Program-made: the position numbers and the translations under genes | Origin: CAWAND01 sp963807065 | Lineage (GTDB): Bacteria; Chloroflexota; Anaerolineae; Anaerolineales; E44-bin32 | Length of the DNA stretch: 64,000 nucleotides | NCBI GenBank assembly: GCA_963807065.1 | Contig: CAWDZQ010000001.1 | Location: 349,053 to 413,052, forward strand | Direction of reading: 5' to 3' | In this document: piece after piece, positions 24,567-33,313 of the stretch | Layout of the letters: every line of letters starts with the position of its first letter | How positions within the stretch are numbered: position 1 is the first letter of the stretch | Notes under the pieces: model-generated | What the model was told of the DNA's origin: nothing | The model's input: only the letters and a program-made list of their open reading frames with translations | Databases searched by the model: none

Positions 24567-25328
24567 TCAGGCGCCGAGGTCGGCCACCAAGGTCGGTATC
24601 ATGCCCAGCGTATTCAGCGTGATGTGTGTGCTCATGCTGATGTAAATGTTGCGCTTCTTTGCCGCCAGGTAGACGATGGGCAAGAGCGCCAAGATGCGCG
24701 TGAGATTACCCCAGGGTGAAAAGAAGTGGTAGAGGGAGAACAAGACTACGTTCCAAATGACGGCCCAGGCCGTGCCCAACCGCGAGATCCGCGGGAGGAG
24801 ATAGCCACGGAAGTACAGCTCTTCCACCGCCGGGCCAACAAACCCATTGAGAACAAAAAACGCAGCCAGAGTCAGGATGAGTTTGCCACGGGCAATGCCT
24901 TCAAACTGACTCATCCCGGCCGTGGGCAGCGACCAGGCTGGCATCCAGGCGAACAGCCGGGATGCGAACACGCCCTCCAGTGAGGATAGGCCAACAAAGA
25001 CAACGCTGCCCCAAACCACCAGAACAGGAACAACCCAGGCGAAAGTCGTCCACGACACACGTTCACGCCACATGACGACACCCTGCAGGCTCAGCCGTCC
25101 ATTCCGACGATAGGCAAGCACAAGCAGAATACCGAGTTCGAAGGGGATCAGGATCACGAGAACAGCCAGAAGCAAGGCTGCGAGCGCAGGATAGCCTGCC
25201 GCCATCATCGATGGCGCGATGAGAAAGTAAACCAGCGTGAGCAGAGCACCTGGCAGGAGATGCATGAGGGCGGATTTCCCCAGGGACATTTGCGTGGGCA
25301 CATCTGCGGCGATGGGACTGTCGGCCAT
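24567..25328 (-). CDS. CPBP family intramembrane glutamic protease
   Basis: 253 residues from ATG 25328, with about seven membrane helices. The CPBP (Abi/Rce1-like) motifs are present: VEELYFRGYLLPR (the catalytic EExxxR), FSLYHFF and, near the end, STHITLNTLG. Bacterial members cleave membrane peptides, for example in bacteriocin immunity or prenylated-protein processing; the target here is unknown. The upstream gap to the plus-strand gene at 25599 gives a divergent promoter region. Confidence 0.9.
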   Translation of the reverse strand: MADSPIAADVPTQMSLGKSALMHLLPGALLTLVYFLIAPSMMAAGYPALAALLLAVLVILIPFELGILLVLAYRRNGRLSLQGVVMWRERVSWTTFAWVVPVLVVWGSVVFVGLSSLEGVFASRLFAWMPAWSLPTAGMSQFEGIARGKLILTLAAFFVLNGFVGPAVEELYFRGYLLPRISRLGTAWAVIWNVVLFSLYHFFSPWGNLTRILALLPIVYLAAKKRNIYISMSTHITLNTLGMIPTLVADLGA

Positions 25329-25598
25329 CGTGATGCTCCTCTGTGCAACGTATTCGGCTGACCGCCGGACCACCCGGGGCCAGTATCATTCTTACCCCAG
25401 AATGTCTCTTGCACAAAACACAAGCCGGGCAGTCGCCGATCGCGCCTACGTGCTCCTGGATGATCGGCCGCCAGTCCGGGAGAAGAGGTCAAATGTCACC
25501 TGAAACTCGAGCCAGGAAACCATACTCTAGGGATGGACCCTCGAAGCCTCGTGACCTTGAGGCACCACGAGCTGATCACGACGGAGGGAGCTCAATCC

Positions 25599-25874
25599 AT
25601 GGACAATCGAACCAACAAAGGGTTAAGAAACAGCCTGGGTGCGGGAATCGCCATCGGTGCCGGCCTGGGTGTTGCACTGGGGCTAGCCCTGGACAACCTT
25701 GCCCTCGGTATCGCCATCGGAGTCAGCCTGGGGGTTGCCATCGGCGCGGCTCGCGGCACCCATGAAGAAGGTGCCGAGCCCCCCAGCCGCACCGCCATGA
25801 CCCTAGGCATCGCCAGCATCGCCCTGGGCGCAGTGATCCTCCTATGGCTGATCATCATGCTGGTGCTCCGCTAG
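25599..25874 (+). CDS. Small glycine-zipper membrane protein
   Basis: 91 residues. GGAGGGAG lies nine bases before ATG 25599, which excludes the longer frame from 25533. Two adjacent glycine-rich hydrophobic stretches (AGIAIGAGLGVALGLAL and ALGIAIGVSLGVAIGAARG) form glycine zippers typical of tightly packed helices, and a last helix (MTLGIASIALGAVILLWLIIMLVL) closes the protein. Probably an oligomeric inner-membrane protein; function unknown. One of the few plus-strand genes. Confidence 0.7.
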   Translation: MDNRTNKGLRNSLGAGIAIGAGLGVALGLALDNLALGIAIGVSLGVAIGAARGTHEEGAEPPSRTAMTLGIASIALGAVILLWLIIMLVLR

Positions 25875-26127
25875 CCAGGTAAAGCTTCGTCAGATAACGT
25901 GGCGCCAGACCACTCGGCGGGTGCGCTTCCTCGGCACACGTCGCCACCGCCGATTCAAACGCCGGGGAAAGCTTCGGGGAACTCTCGCGATTGTGACCGA
26001 TTGCGGTCCTTAGACTGACCAGGCGGCCGCTTCGGCGCTTCGCTCGATGCAGCCAGCCATGACAGGCATGACGTCGAACAGCGCGTCCGCCGGAACCGTG
26101 TTGCAGCCTGGCGCTGTCGGTAAACGC
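25875..26127. other. Convergent intergenic region
   Basis: 250 bp between convergent gene ends; nothing recognised. Confidence 0.4.
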
Positions 26128-26787
26128 TTAGCCACCCCGCTCGCGTCGCATGGTTTGGTGGCAAGAATCGCAAACTGCCTGCGTGCTGTGGGTCACTTCG
26201 TATCCCGTGGCAGCCGTGCCGTCCGTCCCATGACCCGAATGGCAACTGGTGCAGGTCCCGGCTTGAGGCGTGGAAGCCTGCCACTCCGCCAACCGTTCGT
26301 GCCAGTGGTTGGGCCCAGATTCCTCGCCTCCGCGCCGGCCGCCGAGCCCCTGTACCGCAGTCTTCGGGACATAGCCGCTCTGCACCACGTCCTGGTGGCA
26401 TTTAAGACAGTTGGCATCCGAGATGGGGACGGTCAGTTTGGCAGGCTGGGCGGCCGTGTGGGTGTACCACGCCAGCGCATTGCGGGCCCCCAACAGCTCG
26501 GCCCCCATCCGCCCGAAGAGCCCCGGCCCCGAATGGCAGTCGATGCAGCGGGTTGTCTTTTCGGTATGGAAAGAGGCCAGATCCACCGGCTGTGAACCGG
26601 TCGTTCGCTGGAAAAAGGTCGATTCCGGCTGGGTGTGGCATGAGGCACAAAATGGATCGTGCGTTTCTTGAGATGCGGCGAAGGCAAAGCCCCCAGCCGT
26701 CAGCACGACGGCCAGCACCGCGCCCCCCAGGACGACCCACACGAACCGATACGAACGTCGACCCGGGGCAGCTGGCGTTTCGGACAT
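26128..26787 (-). CDS. Membrane-anchored pentaheme cytochrome c (NapC/NirT-like)
   Basis: 219 residues. A single N-terminal anchor (FVWVVLGGAVLAVVLTAGGFAFA, about 15-37) is followed by five CxxCH heme motifs: CASCH, CIDCH, CLKCH, CTSCH and CDSCH. Extra His residues can serve as distal ligands. The layout of an N-terminal helix with hemes directly after it is that of NapC/NirT-type quinol dehydrogenases, which pass electrons from the quinol pool to periplasmic or outer reductases. No such reductase is adjacent. A perfect Rex-type palindrome stands 151 bp upstream, consistent with redox control. Confidence 0.9.
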   Translation of the reverse strand: MSETPAAPGRRSYRFVWVVLGGAVLAVVLTAGGFAFAASQETHDPFCASCHTQPESTFFQRTTGSQPVDLASFHTEKTTRCIDCHSGPGLFGRMGAELLGARNALAWYTHTAAQPAKLTVPISDANCLKCHQDVVQSGYVPKTAVQGLGGRRGGEESGPNHWHERLAEWQASTPQAGTCTSCHSGHGTDGTAATGYEVTHSTQAVCDSCHQTMRRERGG

Positions 26788-26937
26788 GGCTACACTCCTG
26801 TACCAACAAAATCGACCAACGTCGATGCCCGAGAGCTAGCTCCCGTGCAGGGAGCCATTCTCCGCCAGCCGAGGCGTGAGCGCAACTCGCAGCGCTGCAC
26901 CCACCCGGGAGCCCCGGCCGGGTCAACATCGGGTCAT

Positions 26938-26955
26938 TTGTGAAACTGTTCACAA
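26938..26955. promoter_or_regulatory. Rex-like operator upstream of the cytochrome c gene
   Basis: TTGTGAA-ACTG-TTCACAA, a perfect 14/14 match to the Rex consensus, 151 bp before the cytochrome start. Rex commonly controls respiratory genes. Confidence 0.65.
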
Positions 26956-26980
26956 GGCGGCGGGGTGGAAGGGTATCGTC

Positions 26981-27307
26981 CTATCCCGCGTTGTGCTCCA
27001 GCGCCGCATGGCGTTCGCGCGCGTAGAGGTAGGCCGGAACGGCGCATGAAAGCCCAACCCCCAGATTGAGCACAACGAACCACAGCGGACTGGGGCCGGA
27101 GCCGCTGCGCCACTCGTGAATCATGCCCACCCAGAAGGCCAGGGAAGCCAGGACTAAATCGGCCGTAAGACCACTTACAACGGGATTGACCGCCAACGCC
27201 GATAGAAATGTCCCCGGATTGGGCCCTGCCGAGATGACATGCTGGACATAGAATGCCGTTGGCACGACGCCGCCAACCACGGCCAGAATCAAGTACAGGT
27301 TCTTCAT
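26981..27307 (-). CDS. DUF2834 membrane protein
   Basis: 108 residues from ATG 27307, with three helices: LYLILAVVGGVVPTAFYVQHV, ADLVLASLAFWVGMIHEW and LWFVVLNLGVGLSCAVPAYLYARE. The N-terminal MKNLYLILAVVG-VP and the final LYARERH fit DUF2834, uncharacterised small inner-membrane proteins. It ends 43 bp before the cytochrome's Rex-type site and starts 17 bp after the membrane-GAF gene, so it is probably the tail of that operon. Confidence 0.75.
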   Translation of the reverse strand: MKNLYLILAVVGGVVPTAFYVQHVISAGPNPGTFLSALAVNPVVSGLTADLVLASLAFWVGMIHEWRSGSGPSPLWFVVLNLGVGLSCAVPAYLYARERHAALEHNAG

Positions 27308-27323
27308 GTGCCGCTCCCTTCGA

Positions 27324-28907
27324 TCAGGCGACCCCGACCGAGGACGGTCCGGCCCCCGCATCCTTCAGCGCATTCCCCTGCCCCGATGGATGTCTGTGCG
27401 TCTCCGCCATCTCAACCGCCCTGAGCGCCAATCCAATCTTGCCGCCTAGGTCCGCCAGGGCTTTCAGCTCGTCCCCCGAGTAACCGCGGCCGTTCTCGCG
27501 CTTACCGATCGCCAATAGACCCAGCAGTTCGGTCGTCCGACCCCGGTCGACATGGATCGGAACGAAACCAGCTGCCGGGCCCCCGTTTGTATTGGCGATC
27601 ACACGCTTCTTCAGGAGCTCGTCCGTCTGTTGGCGCGTCAGCTCAAGCCGGCTCGGTCCGTCCGAGGGGGATTCATCCAGAGAGACCCGTTTGAATACCC
27701 CATCGGAGGAGCCAAAGAAGAAGGCCGCGTGCGCAATTCCCAACGCCCGCCGCGCATGTTCCTGAGTGGCCGAGACCAGCGTCTGCCTATCCAACAACGA
27801 CCAGAAGCCGGGCAGAATCTCGACCAGGCCGGAAGCCAGATCGGCCTTCTGGGGATAGAAGCGCTGATCCACGAACGACTGCACCCAGGATCGCATGGGT
27901 TGGAAGATCATCGCCACGACCACGGCCGAAATCGCCGCACCGAGGGCCTGCGACTGGGTCCCAAAAACCTGCTTGGCGAGTTCGGAGCTTACAGCGATGA
28001 GCACAGCGAAGATCCCTGCCAGAACCGTGGTCAAGGGGCCATACACCAGGGCCCGATTGACGATCACGTCCAGGTCCCACAGCCGGTAGCGAAAGATCGC
28101 CACGGCGATGGCGATCGGGATTCCCAGGATCGAAAGCACCAGGACCATGTTTTGGAAGCCACTCAATTCAAAGTCGCTGGGTGCTGTGAAGAAAATGGAG
28201 CCGTAGGCCACGACAAGCAAAGCCCCGGCCAATAAAAGCCACCTGATTTGCTGGCGCTCGGTGCCCTCCGATTGACGGAAGCGGACAAAGAGTGAGGCCA
28301 CGCTGGCAGAAATCGTGACGACAAGGACCGCGCCGAATGTATACACAACCGGACCGTTCAGCAGCTCGTAGGAAAGAAACCCGATGGGGTTGGGAAAATT
28401 CCAGCTCCCCCCCTCGGGTCCAAAGTCAGAGCTCAAAGCCAGAATTACCATGAGGCTCACCCAAAGCCCTACAGCGGCGCGCATGACCCACTTCCAGCGG
28501 CCGGGCATGACGTGCCCATTCGGAAAATGGAGCGGGATGAGGAAGATGGGCAGAATCACGAGGGCCCACGACCAACCATCCACCCACACCAGCAGCCAAA
28601 GCCCGAGCGTGAGAGACTGCGGGGGAGGTATGGCATCAAGCACTAGTCCATTCGAAATGTTTACCGCCAGGCCGACGATCATCATCAGCCATCCCACCCG
28701 ATTGCCGGGCTGCCGGGCGACGATCAGCGCTGCCAGAACTGAGAACGCCGTCGGAATGGCCAGCCCCCATCCGAACGCATCGACCAGACCTGAGAGACCC
28801 GGCGCTGCGTTCAAATTTGCCGCCCACAGGATCATCCTGGCGATCGATACCAGGACGACGACGCCGGCCAACCCCCAGGCAATGATCTTCGCACGTCTTT
28901 GTCTCAC
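27324..28907 (-). CDS. Multi-helix membrane protein with C-terminal GAF-like domain (copy 1)
   Basis: 527 residues. The first 330 residues hold about eight to nine helices with RQPGNRVGWLMMIVG and FRYRLWDLDVIVNRALVYGPLT, motifs shared with the sensor half of many Chloroflexi histidine kinases. After the last helix comes SFVDQRFYPQKADL and then a GAF-like domain (about 360-500, ending GYSGDELKALADLGGKIGLALRAVE). There is no histidine kinase, PP2C or GGDEF output domain. It may modulate another protein, or sense a ligand and signal by contact. It is a tandem paralogue of the next gene. Confidence 0.8.
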   Translation of the reverse strand: MRQRRAKIIAWGLAGVVVLVSIARMILWAANLNAAPGLSGLVDAFGWGLAIPTAFSVLAALIVARQPGNRVGWLMMIVGLAVNISNGLVLDAIPPPQSLTLGLWLLVWVDGWSWALVILPIFLIPLHFPNGHVMPGRWKWVMRAAVGLWVSLMVILALSSDFGPEGGSWNFPNPIGFLSYELLNGPVVYTFGAVLVVTISASVASLFVRFRQSEGTERQQIRWLLLAGALLVVAYGSIFFTAPSDFELSGFQNMVLVLSILGIPIAIAVAIFRYRLWDLDVIVNRALVYGPLTTVLAGIFAVLIAVSSELAKQVFGTQSQALGAAISAVVVAMIFQPMRSWVQSFVDQRFYPQKADLASGLVEILPGFWSLLDRQTLVSATQEHARRALGIAHAAFFFGSSDGVFKRVSLDESPSDGPSRLELTRQQTDELLKKRVIANTNGGPAAGFVPIHVDRGRTTELLGLLAIGKRENGRGYSGDELKALADLGGKIGLALRAVEMAETHRHPSGQGNALKDAGAGPSSVGVA

Positions 28908-28932
28908 GCTGCGCTCTCCAAGAGTATGGTTG

Positions 28933-30513
28933 CTATTCGACCGCGCCTACCGCGGGCAGAGCCGCAGTCGATCCGGCCAACGCTTTGGGGAGATCCTTGA
29001 CGGTCTCTTCACCAAGCTGAATGGCATTCAGCGCCAGGCCGATCTTGCCTCCCAAATCCGCCAGAGCCTTCAGGTCGTCGTCCGAGTAGCCGCGTCCGTT
29101 GCTGCGCGCCCCGACCGCCAGCAGCCCCAGCATCTCGATCTCCTCTCCCCGGTCGATGTGGACCGGGGCGAAACCCGCGGCGGGCCCACCACCCTCACTC
29201 GCTACCACCCACTTCCTGCGAAGCTCGCTTGCTTGCTTCTCGGTGGGTCCGACCCTGGCCGGTTCCTCATCGCCGCCGCCTCCCGGGAGAGCCAGTTCGA
29301 AGTCCGATCCATCAGTCGCCAGATAGAAGGCCGTGTAGGTCACCCCCAAGGTCCTGCACACATGGGCCTGGGCGATTTGGAGAAGCTTCTGCTGATTGAT
29401 GAAGGCCCAGTACTCCGGCTGCACCTCGACCAGGCCGGTATCAAGATTGCGCTTCTGTGGATAGAAATGCTTGTCGACGAAGGCTTGGACCCAGTCTCTC
29501 ATCGGGTGGAAGATGACCGCCACCACCACCGCCGATATCGCCGCCCCCATGGCCTGCGATTGTGCTCCAAAGATCTCCTTGGCAAGAACAGAGGTCACGG
29601 AGATCAGCATGGCAAAGATGCCCGCCAGGAATGTGGTCAGCGGGCCGTACACCAGGGCCCGGTTGACGACCACATCCAGGTCCCACAATCGGTAACGGAA
29701 GATGGCGATGGCAATGGCCAAAGGATTGGCGAGGACGACCAGGTCAAAGCCCAGATCCAGCCACGCAGAGTGGTCGCCACCACTGGTGAGGAAGAAGAAC
29801 GGAACGAAGAAGGCCACAGTGAGGCCTACGGCGACCAGCAGCCACTTGATCTGCTGGCGCGTTTCCGGGCCGGCACGGCGGTAGCGGACAAAGAGCGACG
29901 CCGCACTACCGACGACGATCACCATGATGCCGATAGGCCACATGTTGAAGAAGGGATCTTCAACGCTGCCAAGAAAAGGAAGCCCAATTGGGTTGGGCAT
30001 CGCCCATCGTCCGTCGCCCGGACCTACATCGGGCGAGAACACTCCCCCAATGAGGGTCCCAGTCAGCCACATGCCGATCGCCCACTTCATTATCCAGTTC
30101 CAGCGCCCGGCCGGTGGGCGCCCGGTCGGAAAATAGAGCGGGATGAGGAAGAACGAAAAGAGCGGATACATCCAGCCAATTCTGCCCACCATGGACGCCA
30201 ACCACAATGCCGGCGTGACGGCCTGAGGCGCCGAGGCATAGGGCTGCAGCACGAGGCTCGCAGCGTCGAAGACGTTGCCGAAGGCGACAATCATCATCAA
30301 CCAGCCGACGCGGTTGCCATGTTGGCGGGTGACGATCAGGGCCCCCAGAACAGAAATCAAGAGCGGGAGAAATAATCCAAACACGTGCACGGCGCCGGCC
30401 AGATCGGGCGGCCCGTTCAAGTGGGCAACCCAATCCAAGAAGAGGAGCAGCCCGCCCAGTGCCGAGATGGCGGTGATCCCCCATGCCAAAATCCGAACAC
30501 GAGTGTGACTCAT
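28933..30513 (-). CDS. Multi-helix membrane protein with C-terminal GAF-like domain (copy 2)
   Basis: 526 residues, colinear with the gene at 27324 and 25 bp upstream of it. Shared blocks include RQHGNRVGWLMMIV, FRYRLWDLDVVVNRALVYGPLT, GAQSQAMGAAISAVVVAVIFHPMRDWVQAFVDKHFYPQKRNLD and GRGYSDDDLKALADLGGKIGLAL. The GAF-like region again ends the protein with no kinase. The most conserved parts are the last helices and the GAF end, while the first helices have drifted, so the duplication is not recent. The pair plus the DUF2834 gene probably forms one operon. Confidence 0.8.
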   Translation of the reverse strand: MSHTRVRILAWGITAISALGGLLLFLDWVAHLNGPPDLAGAVHVFGLFLPLLISVLGALIVTRQHGNRVGWLMMIVAFGNVFDAASLVLQPYASAPQAVTPALWLASMVGRIGWMYPLFSFFLIPLYFPTGRPPAGRWNWIMKWAIGMWLTGTLIGGVFSPDVGPGDGRWAMPNPIGLPFLGSVEDPFFNMWPIGIMVIVVGSAASLFVRYRRAGPETRQQIKWLLVAVGLTVAFFVPFFFLTSGGDHSAWLDLGFDLVVLANPLAIAIAIFRYRLWDLDVVVNRALVYGPLTTFLAGIFAMLISVTSVLAKEIFGAQSQAMGAAISAVVVAVIFHPMRDWVQAFVDKHFYPQKRNLDTGLVEVQPEYWAFINQQKLLQIAQAHVCRTLGVTYTAFYLATDGSDFELALPGGGGDEEPARVGPTEKQASELRRKWVVASEGGGPAAGFAPVHIDRGEEIEMLGLLAVGARSNGRGYSDDDLKALADLGGKIGLALNAIQLGEETVKDLPKALAGSTAALPAVGAVE

Positions 30514-31052
30514 ATTGCACTCCCACGTATCCTGTGCTGACAGCCAGACCCCTCCCCTGAAACCGAAGGCGCTTGGAAACAGTCAACGCCCCGCATGCTC
30601 AGCCCTCTCCGAAGGAGAGGTAGTCGATAACAGGGCCGGCCGCAAGCTCGAAGGCGGACTTGCCAAGAGGCATGTGAATGCCAAATGGGACCGCACCCGC
30701 CGACGCGGACGTGGTCGAACCACTATCGTCGACTGATTGGATCTAAGGGTCCCCTCAGCGCAGCGCCAGCCTCCCAAGGCTGGGATTATACGCGCTTTCT
30801 GAAGATGAGTTTGGGGGATTGTCCAGATGCTCTGGCTCCCGCGGCCAAGGTCCTCCCGGGCAGGGAATGACTGTTCCCTGGCATCTCGACACGCGCCCCC
30901 GCGAATCGAGCCCACCGCTGCACCGCGTCTTGGCGTTCCGGCCTCGGAGCGAATAGCGGGAAGCAGGCCTGGCGAAAATGTTGGGTTCCACAGGATCTCT
31001 TGCTGTCATGGCGGGGATCACCCAAGGTCTCCCAGTCAGGCGGCATGGCAGA
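30514..31052. other. 540-bp intergenic region, nothing recognised
   Basis: Frames here have no recognisable content, and no Rex-type site or array repeat is present. It may hold the promoter of the membrane-GAF operon on the minus strand. Confidence 0.4.
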
Positions 31053-31343
31053 TCAAGTTCGGTCAGCCCGCACCATGGCCGCAGTCTCCATGGTCATGGG
31101 CTCAAAGGCCGCACATAAGTCTCGCACCCTTGCAGCAAAGGCTTGAAACTCCGGACGAGCTCGCCAATCTTCAATTCGGGCCGGACTCACCCAAGAGCTG
31201 AAGGACAGAAAGCGTTGCGGAGTATCCTGATCCTGAAGAAGGTACGCGTCGCCGTCGCCCAGATCTGTCTCCATCGACCACTTAGCAAACGCCGCCCACA
31301 ATGCGATGAATTCGCCCACCTTGCCGCGGCGAACAGTCCACAA
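31053..31343 (-). CDS. Antibiotic-biosynthesis-monooxygenase-like small protein, 5' end uncertain
   Basis: 96 residues: WTVRRGKVGEFIALWAAFAKWSMETDLGD, then YLLQDQDTPQRFLSFSSWVS and FQAFAARVRDLCAAFEP, the ABM ferredoxin-like fold. An in-frame TGA lies right before TTG 31343. A better ribosome site (GAGAGG) and ATG ATT GTG lie just upstream in another frame; adding two bases would give MIVWTVRRGK, the normal family start. So the 5' end may be damaged, or the gene starts at TTG. Function unknown. The IS30 element lies only 94 bp upstream. Confidence 0.6.
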   Translation of the reverse strand: MWTVRRGKVGEFIALWAAFAKWSMETDLGDGDAYLLQDQDTPQRFLSFSSWVSPARIEDWRARPEFQAFAARVRDLCAAFEPMTMETAAMVRADRT

Positions 31344-31436
31344 TCATGCTGTAAAGAGCCTCTCAAATTCCACTACATTTCCCCGCTAAGTAACGACCGA
31401 CTGTTTCCATCATCCATCATCTGCGATTTGATTGCT

Positions 31437-31459
31437 TGGATTCAACTTCCAAGTGCAAC
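31437..31459 (+). repeat. IS30 left inverted repeat
   Basis: 23-bp end of the insertion element, matching the right end at 20 of 23 positions. Confidence 0.75.
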
Positions 31460-32407
31460 AGATGAATAGGTTCCAAAGAAGGCCTCGTTGGGTGTCTTGA
31501 AACCGAGACACTTCCTCGGACGATTGTTCAACCTTCTCTCGACAGCGGCAACCTCTTCTTGGGTGACTTTGGATAGGTCCATGCCCTTGGGAAAGTACTG
31601 TCGGATCAGGCCGTTGGTGTTCTCATTGGTGCCGCGTTCCCAGGAAGCATAAGGATGGGCGAAGTACACCACCGTCTTGAGCGCTTCGCCAATCCGTTGA
31701 AACTGGGCAAACTCCTTGCCATTGTCAGAGGTGATCGTATGCACCCGATCTTTCCAGGCACGCAGCATCTCGATCACGGCGTCGGCGACCAATTGGGCAG
31801 TCTTGTGGGCTGGCTTGTAGATGCGGGTGAGGCGTGACTTCCGGTCGGTCAGGGTGACAAGAGGCTGTCGGCGTCCTTTGCCCAGGATCGTATCCACTTC
31901 CCAGTCACCAATCCGTTGTCGCTTGTCCACGATCTCCGGGCTTTCCTCGATGCTGGGCCGCTCTGGAAGCCTGCCACGCCGGTCATGGCGACCGTAGCGC
32001 CTTCTGTGAGCCTTTTGGCAGCGCAGGTGCCGGTGAAGATCGCCGCCCGCCCACTTGTCAGCCAGAATGTGCTGGTAGATCCACTCGTGACTGACGTGAA
32101 TGTCGTGGTCGTGCCTGAGCCGGTTCGACACTTGCTCTGGGCTCCAGTCTTCTCGAATGAGCCTATCAACCACACTCCAGCTGGCGGCATCGATCCGCTT
32201 CCGGCCGCGCCCACGCCTCGCCATGGCCATCCGATGGGCCTGCTTGGGGCGGTAGCCTTTCTTTCCCCGATTGCGCCGAAGCTCACGGCTGACCGTCGAT
32301 TCGTGTACCTCGATCGCCTGAGCAATCTCCGTCTGACTGTGACCCGTTTTCAGCAAGGCCCGGATCTGGTATCGTTGCCGCAGGCGGGTGAGCTGCGCGT
32401 AAGTCAT
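31442..32407 (-). CDS. IS30 family transposase
   Basis: 321 residues from ATG 32407, with AAAGGAG upstream. N-terminal helix-turn-helix: LLKTGHSQTEIAQAIEVHESTVSRELRRNRG (IS30 signature). The DDE catalytic core is complete: Asp in GDWEVDTILG, Asp in TSDNGKEFAQF and Glu in NENTNGLIRQYFPKG. Length is normal for IS30 transposases and no frame break is seen, so the element may be active. Its codons give a C-terminus (ALGS) that overlaps the left inverted repeat. Confidence 0.95.
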   Translation of the reverse strand: MTYAQLTRLRQRYQIRALLKTGHSQTEIAQAIEVHESTVSRELRRNRGKKGYRPKQAHRMAMARRGRGRKRIDAASWSVVDRLIREDWSPEQVSNRLRHDHDIHVSHEWIYQHILADKWAGGDLHRHLRCQKAHRRRYGRHDRRGRLPERPSIEESPEIVDKRQRIGDWEVDTILGKGRRQPLVTLTDRKSRLTRIYKPAHKTAQLVADAVIEMLRAWKDRVHTITSDNGKEFAQFQRIGEALKTVVYFAHPYASWERGTNENTNGLIRQYFPKGMDLSKVTQEEVAAVERRLNNRPRKCLGFKTPNEAFFGTYSSVALGS

Positions 32408-32482
32408 CAGTGCTCCTTTGATCTCGCTGGTTGAAGAGGCGCCGATACTACCGCAGCTCACCTCTTCTTCCAACGGATCAGA

Positions 32483-32505
32483 GTTGCACTTCAGAGTTGA
32501 ATCCA
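32483..32505 (-). repeat. IS30 right inverted repeat
   Basis: Reverse-complement partner of the left end, three mismatches. Confidence 0.75.
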
Positions 32506-32548
32506 CCTTGTCAAACCACAGCTTGAACGAGCTTAAAAATCTACCGGA

Positions 32549-32566
32549 TTGTGAAATAAATCACAA
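32549..32566. promoter_or_regulatory. Rex-like operator, one mismatch, next to IS30
   Basis: TTGTGAA-ATAA-ATCACAA matches 13 of 14 fixed positions. Without the IS30 element it would lie about 140 bp upstream of the ABM-like gene at 31053-31343. Confidence 0.45.
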
Positions 32567-32761
32567 TCCAGTTCATCCAAACTCGTCGCCGACCTTATGG
32601 TGGAAGGTGGCGTGTACCCCACACGTGAAGGGTTCCTGGGGCGCAAGATTGGTAGGATGCCAGCCGAATGACCCGCATCTGGGGCATGATGGTCAAGATG
32701 GTGGCCGGCGGGCTGGCCGACCTGACCTGCTCACGGGGAGGCTGGGTGGGCGAGACTCGGG

Positions 32762-33181
32762 TTAGACGGCTCGCATCCGGTGGTGGCGGCCGATACGCTC
32801 CAACTCAGCCAGGCCAAGTTGCGCCAACACGGGTGGCACGTAGTGGGCGAAACGGCCTCGGAAGCCTTCCGTGAGCCCGTACCACCCGCCGACCGGATTA
32901 TCAAGCGAGCGTGCCCACGCTTCCACGGTGCCATCTTTAACGCCCTGCTGCTGGTGGCTGCTGCCCAATGGCATCCAGTCGCCGTGCGCCTTGAGCATCG
33001 CATGCAAATCGTCCAGACAGCGGAGGTGATAGCTGATGGTCCTGCGGCCCACTTGGCAGACCAGCGCCGGGGGGTCTGCACGCTCGTCACGATAGGCGGT
33101 GTATTCCGACTTCCCAGGAGGATCCCTCAGGATCCATGGATCCTGCTCTGTGCCTTGGCCTCTCACGTCCGGGGATACCAT
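32762..33181 (-). CDS. Conserved protein of unknown function (possibly DUF6855)
   Basis: 139 residues from ATG 33181, with GAGGAG upstream. Strong blocks: DPWILRDPPGKSEYTAYRDERADPPALVCQVGRRTISYHLRCLDDLHAMLKAHGDWMPLGS, then NPVGGWYGLTEGFRGRFAHYVPPVLAQLGLAELE and a basic end. I recall nearly the same order of words in widespread soil-bacterial proteins that carry a DUF number (6855, from memory), but I know no function. Soluble, with no signal peptide. Confidence 0.7.
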   Translation of the reverse strand: MVSPDVRGQGTEQDPWILRDPPGKSEYTAYRDERADPPALVCQVGRRTISYHLRCLDDLHAMLKAHGDWMPLGSSHQQQGVKDGTVEAWARSLDNPVGGWYGLTEGFRGRFAHYVPPVLAQLGLAELERIGRHHRMRAV

Positions 33182-33313
33182 GCACTTTCTCCTCATTGAT
33201 TGATCGCGGGGGGTGCAGGTCTTATTCATACTAATGGTGAAGGGTCGTGCTGGGATGTGACCTTCTGGCCAATTCCGTGTGAATGAACGCGATTCATTGG
33301 GGGGTGCGGGAAA

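Larger units (their letters stand above)
31437..32505 (-). mobile_element. IS30 family insertion sequence
   Basis: About 1.07 kb holding one transposase gene between imperfect terminal inverted repeats. The left end (31437-31459) and the right end (32483-32505, read on the other strand) share TGGATTCAACT and AAGTGCAAC with three mismatches between. No exact short target duplication could be seen next to the ends. It sits between an ABM-like gene and a Rex-like palindrome, and may have separated the two. Confidence 0.85.

Noticed and set aside
28384..30375. Very long plus-strand reading frame (over 600 codons) opposite the membrane-GAF genes
   Set aside because: It is the antisense of two well-supported minus-strand genes; its translation is low-complexity, rich in Arg, Gly, His and Pro, with no family signature.
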